Source of the DNA: Deltaproteobacteria bacterium tcs-42
Lineage (GTDB): Bacteria > Desulfobacterota > Desulfuromonadia > Desulfuromonadales > Geopsychrobacteraceae
Length of the DNA stretch: 49,437 nt
Direction of reading: 5' to 3'
Assembly: GCA_002049545.1 (NCBI GenBank)
Contig: LLYT01000009.1
Location: forward strand, 1-49,437
Both the position numbers and the translations under genes were made by a program. Under the pieces are notes generated by a model that saw only the letters and a program-made list of their open reading frames with translations, was not told the origin of the DNA and made no database searches. Of this stretch, positions 17,755 to 28,536 are shown one piece after another (position 1 is the stretch's first letter; each line of letters starts with the position of its first letter).

Positions 17755-19293
17755 ATGAAACTGGAAAAACTGCTGACAACGATACAACCACTTGAAATCA
17801 TCGGTTTGACTGACCGTGATATCGAAGGGTTAAGCTGCGATTCACGCCAGGTTGCAACCGGGATGATGTTTTTTGCCCTGCCCGGCGTCAAGGTCGACGG
17901 TCTTGATTATCTTCCCCAGGCTCTGCAGGCGGGAGCGACGACTGTAGTGGCGGAGAAAATTCCAGAAAATTGCATGGATAATATTTGTTATATCAGCGTC
18001 GCCAATGTGCGACAGGCCATGGCTGTCATGGCTGCTGAATTTTATGGCAATCCAACTCTCGGTATCCCCGTTATTGGTGTCACCGGAACCAACGGAAAAA
18101 CAACCATCACCTATCTGCTCGAAGCGATTTTCAAGCAGGGCGGATATGCCCCGGCAGTGTTTGGAACCGTTGAATACCGGTTTGGCGAGTTGCGCTACGA
18201 AGCATCACATACAACACCCGAATCGATTGATCTGCTGCGAATGATGGCCGACTTCCGGCAGCAGGGGGCGAACCTCCTGATCCTTGAAGTCTCGTCTCAT
18301 GCATTGGAGCAGCATCGAGTTGATGGCATCAATTTTGATGCCGCAATATTTACCAATCTTACCCGGGATCACCTCGATTATCATGAAACGCTGGAGCGGT
18401 ATTACGCCAGCAAGCGACGCTTGTTTACAGAATTGTTGGGGAGCGGAGTCGGGGTTATCAATCGTGATGATGCTTGCGGTACCGATTTATTGCGGGACAA
18501 TCAAAACTGGATCTCTTTTGGCCTGAATGAGCAGGCCGATATCTATCCCCGGAAGGTTACGGTCGGTCGTGACCGGATCAGTGGTCTATTTTCAACCTCT
18601 CAAGGGGATATTGTTGTTGAAAGTGGGATGATCGGTGATTTCAATGTCAGTAACCTGCTGGCGGCAGCTGCAACGGCACAACAGCTTGGCATCAGCAATG
18701 CTGAGATTGCCGCGGGGATTTCTGACGCTCCCCAGGTGCCGGGACGGGTGGAGAAGATTAAGAATGACAGGGGCGTTTTAGCACTGGTCGATTATTCGCA
18801 TACTGCTGATGCTCTCGAGCAGGCGTTGCAGACTTTATCAAAACTTGATTCTCGGCGACTCCTGACGGTTGTCGGTTGCGGTGGTGATCGAGACCAGGGA
18901 AAGCGCCCAGTTATGGCTGCCGTGGCGGTTGAATATTCCAATTTGGTTGTTTTTACCTCAGATAATCCGCGGACCGAAGACCCTCTTGAAATCCTCGAAC
19001 AGATCCGGGGCGGCGCAGTGGTTGCCGGCAGTCAGGAGTTGAGCAAGGATCGGGCTGCAAATGAAGATGGCTTTGTCGTTATCCCTGATCGTCGCAGTGC
19101 TATTGAGTTTGTCGGGCAACTGGCTGAGGTTGGTGATCTGGTATTGGTTGCCGGAAAGGGTCACGAAGATTACCAGATCTTTGGCACAGAAAAGCTCCAT
19201 TTTGATGATCGTGAAGAGTTGGGTCGTGTGCTGAATCGGGTCAATGTCTCAGCTGTTACGCCCAACGGAACCGGGACCGGAAATCATGTTTGA
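17755..19293 (+). CDS. murE: UDP-MurNAc-tripeptide synthetase (meso-DAP-adding)
   Basis: A 512-residue ligase that adds the third stem amino acid in the cytosol. The ATP loop is GTNGKTT (111-117) and the carbamylated-lysine site is YASKRR (K220). The substrate motif DNPR (403-406) predicts meso-diaminopimelate rather than lysine, indicating a Gram-negative-type wall. Start chosen at the ATG at 17755, 7-8 nt after AAGGA; an in-frame start at 17731 lacks a site. Overlaps murF by 8 nt. Confidence 0.97.
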   Translation: MKLEKLLTTIQPLEIIGLTDRDIEGLSCDSRQVATGMMFFALPGVKVDGLDYLPQALQAGATTVVAEKIPENCMDNICYISVANVRQAMAVMAAEFYGNPTLGIPVIGVTGTNGKTTITYLLEAIFKQGGYAPAVFGTVEYRFGELRYEASHTTPESIDLLRMMADFRQQGANLLILEVSSHALEQHRVDGINFDAAIFTNLTRDHLDYHETLERYYASKRRLFTELLGSGVGVINRDDACGTDLLRDNQNWISFGLNEQADIYPRKVTVGRDRISGLFSTSQGDIVVESGMIGDFNVSNLLAAAATAQQLGISNAEIAAGISDAPQVPGRVEKIKNDRGVLALVDYSHTADALEQALQTLSKLDSRRLLTVVGCGGDRDQGKRPVMAAVAVEYSNLVVFTSDNPRTEDPLEILEQIRGGAVVAGSQELSKDRAANEDGFVVIPDRRSAIEFVGQLAEVGDLVLVAGKGHEDYQIFGTEKLHFDDREELGRVLNRVNVSAVTPNGTGTGNHV

Positions 19294-20680
19294 TCTGGAG
19301 CGAATAGCCCGCATTACTGGTGGTGATTTTTCGGGGAAAAAAAATAATTGTCCGTTGAGCGGAATTTCTACTGATAGCCGGAATCTGGCTCCTGGATCGC
19401 TGTTTGTCCCTCTGCGCGGGGAGCGTTTTGATGGTCACGATTATATCGGTCAGGCGGTAAAAAATGGTGCCGCAGCTTGTCTGAGTGAAGAGGTTATCGC
19501 CGGCCTGAGCGTTCCCGTTGTGCGGGTTAAAAATACCTTGCGCGCCCTTGGAGATATCGCTGCTGCTTACCGTTTGCAGCTCAACGGGCCATTGGTTGCC
19601 ATCACGGGATCAGCTGGTAAAACAACCACCAAGGAGATGCTGGCGACAATTCTGGAGTTGGTAGCACCGGGACTGAAGACTGCCGGGAACTTTAATAACC
19701 TGATCGGTGTGCCGCTGACACTGTTTGGGATCGAAAAAGAACATCAATGGGCCGTTCTGGAAATGGGGACCAGTGCCCTTGGTGAGATTGAGCGCTTGAC
19801 CGAAATTGCTCAGCCGACGATTGGTGTCATTACCAATATTGGTGCGGCACACTTAGAGACTTTACGTGGTCTGGATGGTGTCTCAAGGGCCAAGGGCGAA
19901 CTCTACGCCGGCTTGCAGGGAGGGACCGCAATTCTCAACCTTGATGACCCACGGGTGGCTTGTTTGCCTGTTGCCAACGGGGTTAAGCGGCTGACTTACG
20001 GAGTGTCAACAGAGGCCCGGGTTCGTGCTGAAAATATCAACGAAGGCCCTGCTGGACCCGGGTTTGATCTTCTGCTTGCAGAAGAGAGGCATCGAGTGCA
20101 ACTGCGACTTCCCGGCCGGCACAATGTGTCAAATGCTTTAGCTGCTGCTGCCGTCGCTATGGAAATACAAGTTCCGGCTGAAAAAATTGTCGCCGGACTG
20201 AATCAATTCGCTGCTATCGAGGGGCGGATGAATCTCACTCCGCTCCCCTGTGGAGGGGTGTTGCTTGACGATAGTTATAACTCCAATCCCTTGTCTGCAA
20301 CTGCTGCTCTGGATGCTTTGGCAGCATTGCCGGGGCAGGGAAGGCGGGTTGCGGTTCTGGGTGATATGCTCGAACTTGGCGAAAATTCGGTACAGATGCA
20401 TGAAGAGCTTGGTGCGCGAGCTGCTGACGTTGCAGAACTACTGGTTGGTGTCGGCCAGTTCTCGGCTGACCTTTGCCGGGGGGCAAAGGCTGCCGGGATG
20501 AAGGCAAAGCAGATGGCAGCCCTGAAAGATGCCGCCGCCGCGATCGATTTTTTGCAGGGACAGCAACGTCCCGGCGACAAAATCCTGATCAAGGGATCGC
20601 GAGGGGTGCGGCTGGAACAAGTCGCCGGCGCTTTAGCGATTGCTGCCGATTCACCCTTGAATGACAGGAAAGGAAACTAA
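19286..20680 (+). CDS. murF: UDP-MurNAc-tripeptide:D-Ala-D-Ala ligase
   Basis: A 464-residue Mur ligase that adds the D-Ala-D-Ala dipeptide, completing the pentapeptide. The ATP loop reads ITGSAGKTTTKEM, the MurF form. NFNNLIGVPLTLF, the LPGRHNVSNALAAAAVA segment and LLDDSYNSNPLS are typical of the family. The ATG at 19286 lies within the last codons of murE (8-nt overlap), so translation is coupled. mraY follows after 3 nt. Confidence 0.96.
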   Translation: MFDLERIARITGGDFSGKKNNCPLSGISTDSRNLAPGSLFVPLRGERFDGHDYIGQAVKNGAAACLSEEVIAGLSVPVVRVKNTLRALGDIAAAYRLQLNGPLVAITGSAGKTTTKEMLATILELVAPGLKTAGNFNNLIGVPLTLFGIEKEHQWAVLEMGTSALGEIERLTEIAQPTIGVITNIGAAHLETLRGLDGVSRAKGELYAGLQGGTAILNLDDPRVACLPVANGVKRLTYGVSTEARVRAENINEGPAGPGFDLLLAEERHRVQLRLPGRHNVSNALAAAAVAMEIQVPAEKIVAGLNQFAAIEGRMNLTPLPCGGVLLDDSYNSNPLSATAALDALAALPGQGRRVAVLGDMLELGENSVQMHEELGARAADVAELLVGVGQFSADLCRGAKAAGMKAKQMAALKDAAAAIDFLQGQQRPGDKILIKGSRGVRLEQVAGALAIAADSPLNDRKGN

Positions 20681-20683
20681 CGG

Positions 20684-21760
20684 GTGCTATATCACCTCTT
20701 ATATCCTCTTCATACTGAATACTCGGTGCTGTATGTTTTTCGCTACATCACTTTTCGTACTATCTACGCGACAATTACCGCGTTGCTCATCTCTTTTATT
20801 CTCGGACCCTGGTTGATTGCTGCCTTGCAGAAAATGCAGATTGGTCAGGTTATCCGCAAGGTTGGCCCCGAATCACATTTTGTCAAAGAGGGAACCCCGA
20901 CCATGGGTGGGTCGCTGATTTTGTTGGCCATTATTATTCCGACACTCCTCTGGGCCGACCTGACAAACCTCTATATCTGGATCACATTGCTGGTCACAAC
21001 GGGATACGGTGTGATCGGTTTTATCGACGATTATCTCAAAATTGTGCATAAAAGCAGTGACGGTATTTCGGCCCGACAGAAAATGTTCTGGCAGATCCTG
21101 ATCGCTTTGGTTGCGTCTCTGTTGCTCTATCAGGGTGGTGATTTCGATACCCAGTTGAGCTTACCATTCTTTAAAAATATCAATCCCGACCTCGGGGTTT
21201 TCTACATTCTGTTTGCGATTCTGGTCATGGTGGGGGCAAGCAATGCGGTCAACTTGACCGACGGGCTTGATGGGTTGGCGATCGGGCCCATGATTGTTGC
21301 TGCGGGGACATTCCTGCTGCTCTCCTATCTGGTTGGGAACGCCAAGCTTTCAAGTTATCTGCAGATTGCCGGTATCCAGGGTGCAGGTGAGCTGGCAATT
21401 CTTTGTGGCGCAATGGTTGGTGCCGGGCTCGGTTTTTTGTGGTTTAACAGCTATCCCGCCCAGGTGTTTATGGGAGATGTCGGCAGTCTGTCACTCGGCG
21501 GGGCGTTGGGGACGATTGCGGTGATTACCAAGAATGAATTTGTTCTGGTCATTGTTGGCGGGATTTTTGTTGTGGAAGCACTCTCAGTGATCGTTCAGGT
21601 TATTTCGTTCCGTTACTGGGGACGTCGGGTGTTTCGGATGGCACCGATTCATCACCATTTTGAATTGAAGGGTTGGCCGGAACCAAAAATAATTGTCCGG
21701 TTCTGGATTATCAGTATCATTCTGGCACTTATTGCCCTTTCAACATTGAAATTACGCTAA
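20684..21760 (+). CDS. mraY: Phospho-MurNAc-pentapeptide transferase MraY
   Basis: A 358-residue, ten-helix inner-membrane enzyme that transfers phospho-MurNAc-pentapeptide to undecaprenyl phosphate, giving lipid I. Family motifs: [10 protein letters not shown], the acidic [29 protein letters not shown] and the histidine segment [14 protein letters not shown]. It starts with GTG, with AGGAAA about 8-9 nt ahead. Its stop overlaps the murD start by one base (TAATG). Confidence 0.97.
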   Translation: MLYHLLYPLHTEYSVLYVFRYITFRTIYATITALLISFILGPWLIAALQKMQIGQVIRKVGPESHFVKEGTPTMGGSLILLAIIIPTLLWADLTNLYIWITLLVTTGYGVIGFIDDYLKIVHKSSDGISARQKMFWQILIALVASLLLYQGGDFDTQLSLPFFKNINPDLGVFYILFAILVMVGASNAVNLTDGLDGLAIGPMIVAAGTFLLLSYLVGNAKLSSYLQIAGIQGAGELAILCGAMVGAGLGFLWFNSYPAQVFMGDVGSLSLGGALGTIAVITKNEFVLVIVGGIFVVEALSVIVQVISFRYWGRRVFRMAPIHHHFELKGWPEPKIIVRFWIISIILALIALSTLKLR

Positions 21761-23121
21761 TGAAACTAGACTTTACCAACAAGCGCATTGTAGTTATTGG
21801 AGCCGGCCAAAGTGGTCAGGCTCTGGTGCGTTTTCTGGTAGAACGGGGTGCAACTGTTGCTTTGTCCGATCTGCGCAACAGGGAGAATATCGTCGGTCTT
21901 GATTCCCTCGACGAGCTACCGGTGCGCTTCGATCTGGGTGGCCATAACCTGGAGTTGTTCGAACAAGCTGACCTGATTGCTGTCAGTCCTGGAGTCCCCC
22001 TTGATTGTAAGCCTCTACGACTGGCGGCCTCCTGTGGAATTCCAATTCTTGGAGAGATTGAAATAGCGGCCCGGGAAATCGAGGTGCCGATCATCGGCGT
22101 GACGGGAACCAATGGAAAATCTACGACGACCAGCTTGATCGGTGAGATTATGCAGAGCTGGGGGCGCAAGGTTTTTGTCGGTGGAAATCTGGGAACCCCG
22201 CTGGTGAAAGCTTGCTCAGCTGCATATGATGGAGTTGTTGTTGAGCTTTCTTCATTTCAATTGGAAACCATCGACCAATTTCACCCCGCCATTGGTTTGC
22301 TCCTCAATCTGAGTTCAGATCATCTTGATCGCTATCCCGATCTGCTGAGTTACTATCAGGCCAAGCTAGAATTGTTTCGCAATATGACAGCTGAAGATTT
22401 TGTTGTGCTGAATGCCGATGATGTTGAAGTTTGTCGACTGACAACAGATCTCAAAGCGACAAAAGTGTGGTTTTCCGCCCGAGGTCGCCTGGTTGAGGGG
22501 ATGGTCAGGCTTGGGGATAAGTTGGTCTGGAATTGGGCTGGAGCCAATATTCAACTGCCGCTGTCTGAGTTGCAGCTTTCCGGTGAACACAATATTGAAA
22601 ATGCAATGGCTGCGATGATTCCGGCACTCCTGCAAGGGTGTCCGGCAGAACTGGCATGGAGTGCGGTGTGTTCATTTACTGGACTGGAGCACCGGATGCA
22701 GCTGGTCCGGAAATTGAAAGGGGTGGCTTGGTACAACGATTCGAAGGGGACGAATGTCGGCAGTGTATTGAAGAGTCTTGCCGGACTCTCATCCGGAGTG
22801 ACCCTGATTGCCGGAGGGAAAGACAAGGGGGGCGATTATACGCTGCTTCGACCATTGCTGAAACAGAAGGTGAGACATCTGATTCTGATTGGCGAAGCTG
22901 CGCAGAAGATGGCAACTGAACTGTCGGGCAGTTGTGAAATTCGCTTGGCGACAGGGCTGGAATCCGCGGTTCAGCAGGCTTATGAGGTGACTGACTCTGG
23001 TGGCACGGTCTTGTTGTCTCCAGCTTGTTCCAGCTTCGATATGTTCCCCGATTTTCAGGCACGTGGCTCTGAGTTTGAACGCCTCGTGCAACAGCTACCT
23101 GCAGGGGAGGCTGAACTATGA
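21760..23121 (+). CDS. murD: UDP-MurNAc-L-alanine:D-glutamate ligase
   Basis: A 453-residue Mur ligase adding D-glutamate. An N-terminal Rossmann segment (RIVVIGAGQSGQALVRFL) is followed by the ATP loop GVTGTNGKSTTTSL, DHLDRYP and, near the end, LLSPACSSFDMFPDFQARG, a MurD hallmark. The ATG at 21760 shares a base with the mraY stop; an in-frame upstream start at 21673 is only the shadow of mraY. It overlaps ftsW by 4 nt. Confidence 0.97.
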   Translation: MKLDFTNKRIVVIGAGQSGQALVRFLVERGATVALSDLRNRENIVGLDSLDELPVRFDLGGHNLELFEQADLIAVSPGVPLDCKPLRLAASCGIPILGEIEIAAREIEVPIIGVTGTNGKSTTTSLIGEIMQSWGRKVFVGGNLGTPLVKACSAAYDGVVVELSSFQLETIDQFHPAIGLLLNLSSDHLDRYPDLLSYYQAKLELFRNMTAEDFVVLNADDVEVCRLTTDLKATKVWFSARGRLVEGMVRLGDKLVWNWAGANIQLPLSELQLSGEHNIENAMAAMIPALLQGCPAELAWSAVCSFTGLEHRMQLVRKLKGVAWYNDSKGTNVGSVLKSLAGLSSGVTLIAGGKDKGGDYTLLRPLLKQKVRHLILIGEAAQKMATELSGSCEIRLATGLESAVQQAYEVTDSGGTVLLSPACSSFDMFPDFQARGSEFERLVQQLPAGEAEL

Positions 23122-24221
23122 CATTACGGCGTGATGTTGATACCTCTCTGCTATTGTTGACAGTTTCACTGACCTGTATCGGGGTGGTGATGGTCTATTC
23201 CTCATCGGCGATTATGGCGGCAGAGCGATTTCATGACGGTTTTTACTTTCTGAAAAGGCAGCTGGTCTACGCTTTGGTCGGTTTTGTTCTGATGGCGATG
23301 GCCACCTATTTTAATTACAAAAACTGGCGGAAACTGGCAGTAATCTCCCTGCTTTTCAGTATTGCATTGCTGGTGTTGCTCTTTGTCCCCGGCTTTGGTG
23401 TCCGGGTTGGTGGTGCGATGCGCTGGTTGCATTTGCCTGGTCTGACCGTCCAGCCGGCCGAGTTGGTGAAATTGACCCTGGTTCTTTATCTGGCTCACTC
23501 TTTGACTCGGAAGAAAGAAAAAGTACGTTCCTTTCTCAAGGGTTATTTTCCATATATGATCGTTCTGGCCCTGCTCCTGGGGATGTTGGTGAAGCAGCCC
23601 GATATGGGCAGCGCCATGATCATTGCCGGGGTTGCGCTATCGATGTTGATCGTCGCCGGGGTGCGTTGGCGCTATCTTCTGCCAACAATTCTGATGACCC
23701 TGCCACTTGTCTATTTTCTGGTTATGCAAGTTGATTATCGCCGCCGCCGGATTATGGCTTTTCTCGACCCTTGGGACGATCCCTTCGATAGCGGGTTCCA
23801 GATAATTCAGAGCCTGGTTGCTTTTGGCAAAGGGGGAATTCTTGGACAGGGACTGGGGATCGGCGAGCAAAAATTGTTTTATCTGCCTGAAGCGCATACC
23901 GATTTTATTTTTTCTGTGATCGGCGAAGAACTGGGTTTGGTCGGCGCTCTGATTGTAGCGGCGTTGTTTCTGATGTTGGTTCTTTGCGGCATTCGTATCG
24001 CCTTGCACTGTCCCGATCCATTTGGTCGGAATCTGGCTTTTGGTATAAGTCTACTGCTTGGTTTGGAGGCCTTTGTCAATCTGGCTGTTTGTCTGGGTTT
24101 GTTGCCAACTAAAGGGTTGGCTTTGCCGTTTGTTTCTTATGGTGGGACCAGTTTGGTCGTGAGTCTGGTTGCGGTGGGAATATTGTTGAATATTTCAAAT
24201 TCATTGGGGGCGGTCAAATGA
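23118..24221 (+). CDS. ftsW: Septal peptidoglycan polymerase FtsW (SEDS family)
   Basis: A 367-residue membrane protein with about ten helices, a SEDS glycosyltransferase that polymerises lipid II with FtsI. Typical segments: GVVMVYSSSAIMA near the start, LVKQPDMGSAMII with the catalytic aspartate region, the RRRRIMAFLDPWDDP loop, the LPEAHTDFIFSVIGEELG loop and PFVSYGGTSL near the C-terminus. Its position between murD and murG supports FtsW rather than RodA. It overlaps both neighbours by 4 nt. Confidence 0.97.
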   Translation: MTLRRDVDTSLLLLTVSLTCIGVVMVYSSSAIMAAERFHDGFYFLKRQLVYALVGFVLMAMATYFNYKNWRKLAVISLLFSIALLVLLFVPGFGVRVGGAMRWLHLPGLTVQPAELVKLTLVLYLAHSLTRKKEKVRSFLKGYFPYMIVLALLLGMLVKQPDMGSAMIIAGVALSMLIVAGVRWRYLLPTILMTLPLVYFLVMQVDYRRRRIMAFLDPWDDPFDSGFQIIQSLVAFGKGGILGQGLGIGEQKLFYLPEAHTDFIFSVIGEELGLVGALIVAALFLMLVLCGIRIALHCPDPFGRNLAFGISLLLGLEAFVNLAVCLGLLPTKGLALPFVSYGGTSLVVSLVAVGILLNISNSLGAVK

Positions 24222-25309
24222 GATTACTTTTGGCTGGTGGCGGAACCGGAGGTCACCTTTTTCCGGCAGTCGCATTAGCGCAATTACTGCTTTTGCAGGA
24301 GAGCGAATCGGCAGTGCAGTTTGTCGGAACCGAACGGGGTCTGGAGCAACGCTTGCTGCCCAAGTTGGGATTACCACTGGCAACGGTCGACATGGTCGGT
24401 GTTGTCGGTCGAGGCTGGCGGGGGAAACTTGAATTGCTGCCAAAATTGATCAAAAGCCTTATTCAGGCCAGTAAAATATTAGGCAACTTTAAGCCCGATA
24501 TTGTCATCGGGGTGGGTGGATATGCCTCCGTTCCGGTCCTTCTGATGGCTAGACTCAAGGGAATTCCGTATCTGATTCATGAACAGAATGCGCTCCCGGG
24601 CTTAAGTAACCGGCTGTTGGGGCGAGGGGCGAAACTCATCTGTCTCTCTTTCTCTGCCAGTGCTGCCGGGTTCAGTCATAGCAGAATCAGGGTGACCGGG
24701 AATCCGCTGCGACAAGGATTGGATAATGTCCCTGCTGAGATTTCTCAACCCGGGAAACTATTGATTTTTGGTGGTAGTCGGGGTGCCCGAGCGATCAATC
24801 AAGTGGTTATGCAGATGTTGCCACTGATGCAGGGCTGGGAAGATAAAATCGAAATTCTCCACCAAACCGGAGAAGAAGATTTTCTTCAAGTTCAGCAGGC
24901 TTACCGGGACGCTGGTTTTGATCCACAACAAGTTGTCCCATTTATCGATGCCATGCCTGCTGCTTATTCTGCTGCAAGCCTGGTGATCTGTCGTGCTGGA
25001 GCAACAACGCTGGCAGAGTTGACTGTGTGTGGCCGGCCGGCAATTTTGATCCCGTTTCCTCATGCAGCAGGGGACCACCAGACGGCCAATGCCAAGGCGT
25101 TGGAAAATGTTGGAGCGGCAATGTTGCTGCCACAGGATGAATTAACCGCAGAAGGATTGGCACGATTAGTAAAAAATCTTCTGGAGGATCAACAGACACT
25201 ACAGAATATGGGAGAGCAAGCTCGCCTGCTCGGTTTGCCGGGGGCAGCAGGTCGAATTCTGAATGAGTGTCGACGTTTACTCGGGAAACCATTGGTGGAG
25301 GACGTCTAG
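24218..25309 (+). CDS. murG: UDP-GlcNAc:lipid I N-acetylglucosaminyltransferase
   Basis: A 363-residue membrane-associated GT28 glycosyltransferase making lipid II. The N-terminal glycine loop is LAGGGTGGHLFPA. The central HEQNALPGLSNR motif and the C-terminal donor site CRAGATTLAEL plus PFPHAAGDHQTANAK are intact. It overlaps ftsW by 4 nt (ATGA), and murC starts at the next base after its stop. Confidence 0.97.
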   Translation: MRLLLAGGGTGGHLFPAVALAQLLLLQESESAVQFVGTERGLEQRLLPKLGLPLATVDMVGVVGRGWRGKLELLPKLIKSLIQASKILGNFKPDIVIGVGGYASVPVLLMARLKGIPYLIHEQNALPGLSNRLLGRGAKLICLSFSASAAGFSHSRIRVTGNPLRQGLDNVPAEISQPGKLLIFGGSRGARAINQVVMQMLPLMQGWEDKIEILHQTGEEDFLQVQQAYRDAGFDPQQVVPFIDAMPAAYSAASLVICRAGATTLAELTVCGRPAILIPFPHAAGDHQTANAKALENVGAAMLLPQDELTAEGLARLVKNLLEDQQTLQNMGEQARLLGLPGAAGRILNECRRLLGKPLVEDV

Positions 25310-26695
25310 ATGTACGGACGGATAAAAAAAATCCATTTCATCGGTATTGGCGGAATCGGCATGAGCGGTATTGCCGAACTGCTGCTGAATCAGGGGTATC
25401 GGGTTTCCGGCTCCGATTTGCGTGAGTCTGATACGACCCGGCGATTGACCGGGCTGGGTGGTGAGATTGTGATTGGCCACAGTGCCGAAAATATCACTGA
25501 AGTCGATGTGGTTGTGACATCAACTGCGGTTAAGACCGACAACCCTGAGGTTGTTGAAGCGTTGCGGCAGCACGTTGCCGTAATCCCTCGAGCGGAAATG
25601 TTGGCCGAGCTGATGCGGATGAAATATGGCATTGCCATCGCCGGAACCCACGGCAAGACGACAACAACCAGTATGATGTCCGTGGTACTGCAACATGCCG
25701 GTGTTGATCCGACGGCAGTTATCGGTGGCAAACTCGATGCCTTTGGTTCCAACGCCAAGTTGGGACGTGGCAAGTTTTTAATCGCTGAAGCTGATGAATC
25801 GGATGGATCATTTATGCATCTTTCTCCGACGATTGCTGTGGTGACGAATATTGATGTGGATCACCTCGATTTCTATTCGGGGATTGAAGAAATTAAGCAG
25901 ATATTTGTCGATTTTATCAACAAGGTCCCGTTTTATGGCCGCGCGGTCCTCTGTTTGGGTGATCCGAATATTCAGGATATTTTGCCCGCTGTCAAAAAAC
26001 GCTTCACAACTTATGGTTTCAGCAGCCAGGCCGATTTTTATGCCGAAGATGTTCAGCATCGTCAGGGACGCACCAGCTTTACCGCTTACTATCAAGGTGG
26101 AGAATTGGGGCGGATTTCATTCCGGATGCCCGGTCGGCACAATGTTTTAAATGCGCTGGCGGTGATTGCCGTCGCCCATGAGCTTGAAATACCATTTCAG
26201 ACGATTATCGGTGGCTTCCGTAATTTCGGTGGGCTGCAGCGCCGTTTCGAATTGCGGGATGAAATCAACAACATCATGATCATTGATGATTATGGTCATC
26301 ATCCAGTTGAAATTAAAGCAACTCTGGGTGCAGCCAAAAGTGGTTGGAGCAAGCGGGTCATCGCCGTCTTTCAGCCCCATCGATACAGTCGGACAGAGGC
26401 TCTGTTTGACGATTTTCTGACGGCGTTTTATCAGGCTGATCAACTAGTGATCACCGCTGTCTATGCTGCCGGAGAAGAGTCGATCGAGGGGGCTACAGGG
26501 GAGGCCTTGGCGCAGGGCATTGTCGAGCATGGCCACAAGGCGGTTTCCTACCGCTCCACAATCGATGAAGTGAGTGACTATCTTGCTGAGATTGTTGAAC
26601 CCGGAGATATGGTGGTCACGCTGGGAGCCGGTAACATCAATCAGGTTTGTGACTTGTTGGCCGAGCGGTTGCGCAAGAAAGAAGTTCAGGGATGA
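25310..26695 (+). CDS. murC: UDP-MurNAc:L-alanine ligase
   Basis: A 461-residue Mur ligase, the first of the stem-peptide series. N-terminal [17 protein letters not shown] binds the nucleotide substrate. The ATP loop is [14 protein letters not shown], with the histidine variant typical of Mur[15 protein letters not shown] and FQPHRYSRT are further MurC marks. A GGAGGA region precedes the ATG. The next gene is ddl, overlapping by 4 nt; the murB gene often found between them is absent. Confidence 0.97.
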   Translation: MYGRIKKIHFIGIGGIGMSGIAELLLNQGYRVSGSDLRESDTTRRLTGLGGEIVIGHSAENITEVDVVVTSTAVKTDNPEVVEALRQHVAVIPRAEMLAELMRMKYGIAIAGTHGKTTTTSMMSVVLQHAGVDPTAVIGGKLDAFGSNAKLGRGKFLIAEADESDGSFMHLSPTIAVVTNIDVDHLDFYSGIEEIKQIFVDFINKVPFYGRAVLCLGDPNIQDILPAVKKRFTTYGFSSQADFYAEDVQHRQGRTSFTAYYQGGELGRISFRMPGRHNVLNALAVIAVAHELEIPFQTIIGGFRNFGGLQRRFELRDEINNIMIIDDYGHHPVEIKATLGAAKSGWSKRVIAVFQPHRYSRTEALFDDFLTAFYQADQLVITAVYAAGEESIEGATGEALAQGIVEHGHKAVSYRSTIDEVSDYLAEIVEPGDMVVTLGAGNINQVCDLLAERLRKKEVQG

Positions 26696-27627
26696 GTTGT
26701 CTGACGCGGACCCAGATGTTGTCAAAGCGGATTGGTGTTCTGCTCGGCGGTTTGTCGGCAGAGCGTGAGATCTCTTTGAAAACCGGGAATGCCACCGTAG
26801 GTGCGTTGCAGCAGCTTGGTTACAATGTCGTTGCTATCGATGTGAAACAGAACCTGCCGGAGCAATTGCAGGAGGCGGGTGTTGACATTGCTTTTATTGC
26901 TCTGCATGGACGCTTTGGTGAGGATGGTCGGGTTCAGGGGTTGCTGGAAATGTTGCAGATTCCATACACCGGCAGTGGTGTGCTGGCATCGAGTGTGGCG
27001 ATCGATAAGGTCATGACCAAACAATTCCTCCTGTATCACGAATTGCCAACGCCGGGATTTGATTTTATGCGCCCTGGCGATTCTGCGGCAGATTTGCTGC
27101 AGCGCTGTAAATATCTGCCAGTCGTGGTTAAGCCCTCACGTGAAGGTTCAACCATCGGTATTACCATTGCAAAAAACCGTGAAACTTTACGCGACGCTAT
27201 TGATCTTGCCGCAAGTCTGGACGGTACGGTTCTGGTTGAAGATTATATCGATGGAGTCGAATTAACCGTATCGGTGGTGAATGGTAAGGCGTTGCCAACT
27301 ATTCAGATTGTCCCCAAGAGTGGTTTTTACGATTATCAGGCAAAATACACTTCTCGAGACACTGAGTATTTATTGCCGGCTCCGATTGATGCAGAAAGCT
27401 ATCAACTCGTGCAAGAAGCGGCCGTTAAAGCTTGCCGGGCCATTGGATGTCGAGGTGCTGCACGAGTTGATTTTATGTTCCGCGATGGGGAGTTTTTCTG
27501 CATTGAAGTCAACACCATTCCGGGGATGACAGAAACCAGCCTGCTGCCGAAAGCAGCCCGGGCTGCAGGGGTCAATTTTGAACAACTGGTTGAGATGATT
27601 TTACTTGATGCTGACCTGGACAAGTAG
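26692..27627 (+). CDS. ddl: D-alanine:D-alanine ligase
   Basis: A 311-residue ATP-grasp enzyme making the D-Ala-D-Ala dipeptide used by Mur[21 protein letters not shown] begins the substrate domain. [35 protein letters not shown], the lid [13 protein letters not shown] and the metal-binding [17 protein letters not shown] are intact, and the serine-loop context suggests the ordinary D-Ala ligase rather than a D-Lac form. It overlaps the murC stop by 4 nt; an ATG at 26716 is a possible alternative start giving a more usual N-terminus. Confidence 0.96.
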   Translation: MSCLTRTQMLSKRIGVLLGGLSAEREISLKTGNATVGALQQLGYNVVAIDVKQNLPEQLQEAGVDIAFIALHGRFGEDGRVQGLLEMLQIPYTGSGVLASSVAIDKVMTKQFLLYHELPTPGFDFMRPGDSAADLLQRCKYLPVVVKPSREGSTIGITIAKNRETLRDAIDLAASLDGTVLVEDYIDGVELTVSVVNGKALPTIQIVPKSGFYDYQAKYTSRDTEYLLPAPIDAESYQLVQEAAVKACRAIGCRGAARVDFMFRDGEFFCIEVNTIPGMTETSLLPKAARAAGVNFEQLVEMILLDADLDK

Positions 27628-27672
27628 ATTTTTGTCTTATGTTTTATGCCAATTGCAAAATAAGAGAACTGC

Positions 27673-28521
27673 ATGCGTGACCTGAAAAAAAATCAGAAAA
27701 AAAGCAAAAAAACCCGCCAGAATCGGCGTAAGCAGCAGAAAAAACCTTTAAATTGGCGGAAACTGCTGCACCGTACCTTACGCGTCGGGGTGATGGTTTT
27801 CAGTGTCGCTCTCCTTTTGGTTGGAGGGTTCTTTGTGACGCAACTGTTGGTGGCATCTGATCTGTTTCGAGTTGATCAGGTTTCGGTCCAGGGGAATGAT
27901 CGGCTTACAGGCCAACGGGTTGAAGCTCTTTCAGATATCCAGGTTGGTATCAATACCTTCCGTCTCGATCTTGAATTGATCGGGAGAAAAATTGAAGAGA
28001 ATCCCTGGATCCGGCAAGCTGATGTTCAAAGGATTTTCCCTCGTCAAGTCACTATTCGTGTAAAAGAACGGAAGCCGGTGGCAATTATTAATCTGGGGTA
28101 TCTCTATTACCTTGATGAGCAAGGGGAGGTTTTCAAAGTTTTAGAGGCAGATGACAGCCTCGATTATCCGATCATTACTGGCTTTGACTACGATAAAGCG
28201 CAGGGTCACGATAGCGAATATGCCCGGAAATTGCGGCAAATAGTAGAATTGTTGACCGACTTGGATCAGCGCGAGCTGTTTTGCCTCGATCAGGTATCGG
28301 AAATACACCATGGGGCTAACGGTGGTTTTTCACTTTTTACCCTGGAAGGTGGGGTTGAGGTCAAGCTTGGCAGTACTGAGATCGGCAAAAAACTCGATCG
28401 ACTGGAACGAATTTACACACAGCTGCAGCCCAAGTTGCAGATGCTCGATTATATTGATTTGAATGTTGAAGAAAAAGTGATCGTCCGAATTGAACGGCTG
28501 AAAAATACGGCCAAGAGCTGA
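27673..28521 (+). CDS. ftsQ: Cell division protein FtsQ
   Basis: A 282-residue bitopic protein. The N-terminus is strongly basic and lysine-rich (residues 1-38), followed by one membrane helix (about 38-62), a POTRA domain (about 65-135, VDQVSVQGNDRLTGQRV and PWIRQADVQRIFPRQVTIRVKER) and the FtsQ beta domain to the end. FtsQ links FtsLB and FtsWI at the septum. The highly basic N-terminal extension looks lysine-biased but is in frame and follows a normal start. Confidence 0.93.
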   Translation: MRDLKKNQKKSKKTRQNRRKQQKKPLNWRKLLHRTLRVGVMVFSVALLLVGGFFVTQLLVASDLFRVDQVSVQGNDRLTGQRVEALSDIQVGINTFRLDLELIGRKIEENPWIRQADVQRIFPRQVTIRVKERKPVAIINLGYLYYLDEQGEVFKVLEADDSLDYPIITGFDYDKAQGHDSEYARKLRQIVELLTDLDQRELFCLDQVSEIHHGANGGFSLFTLEGGVEVKLGSTEIGKKLDRLERIYTQLQPKLQMLDYIDLNVEEKVIVRIERLKNTAKS

Positions 28522-28536
28522 TACCAAGGGGGTGTC

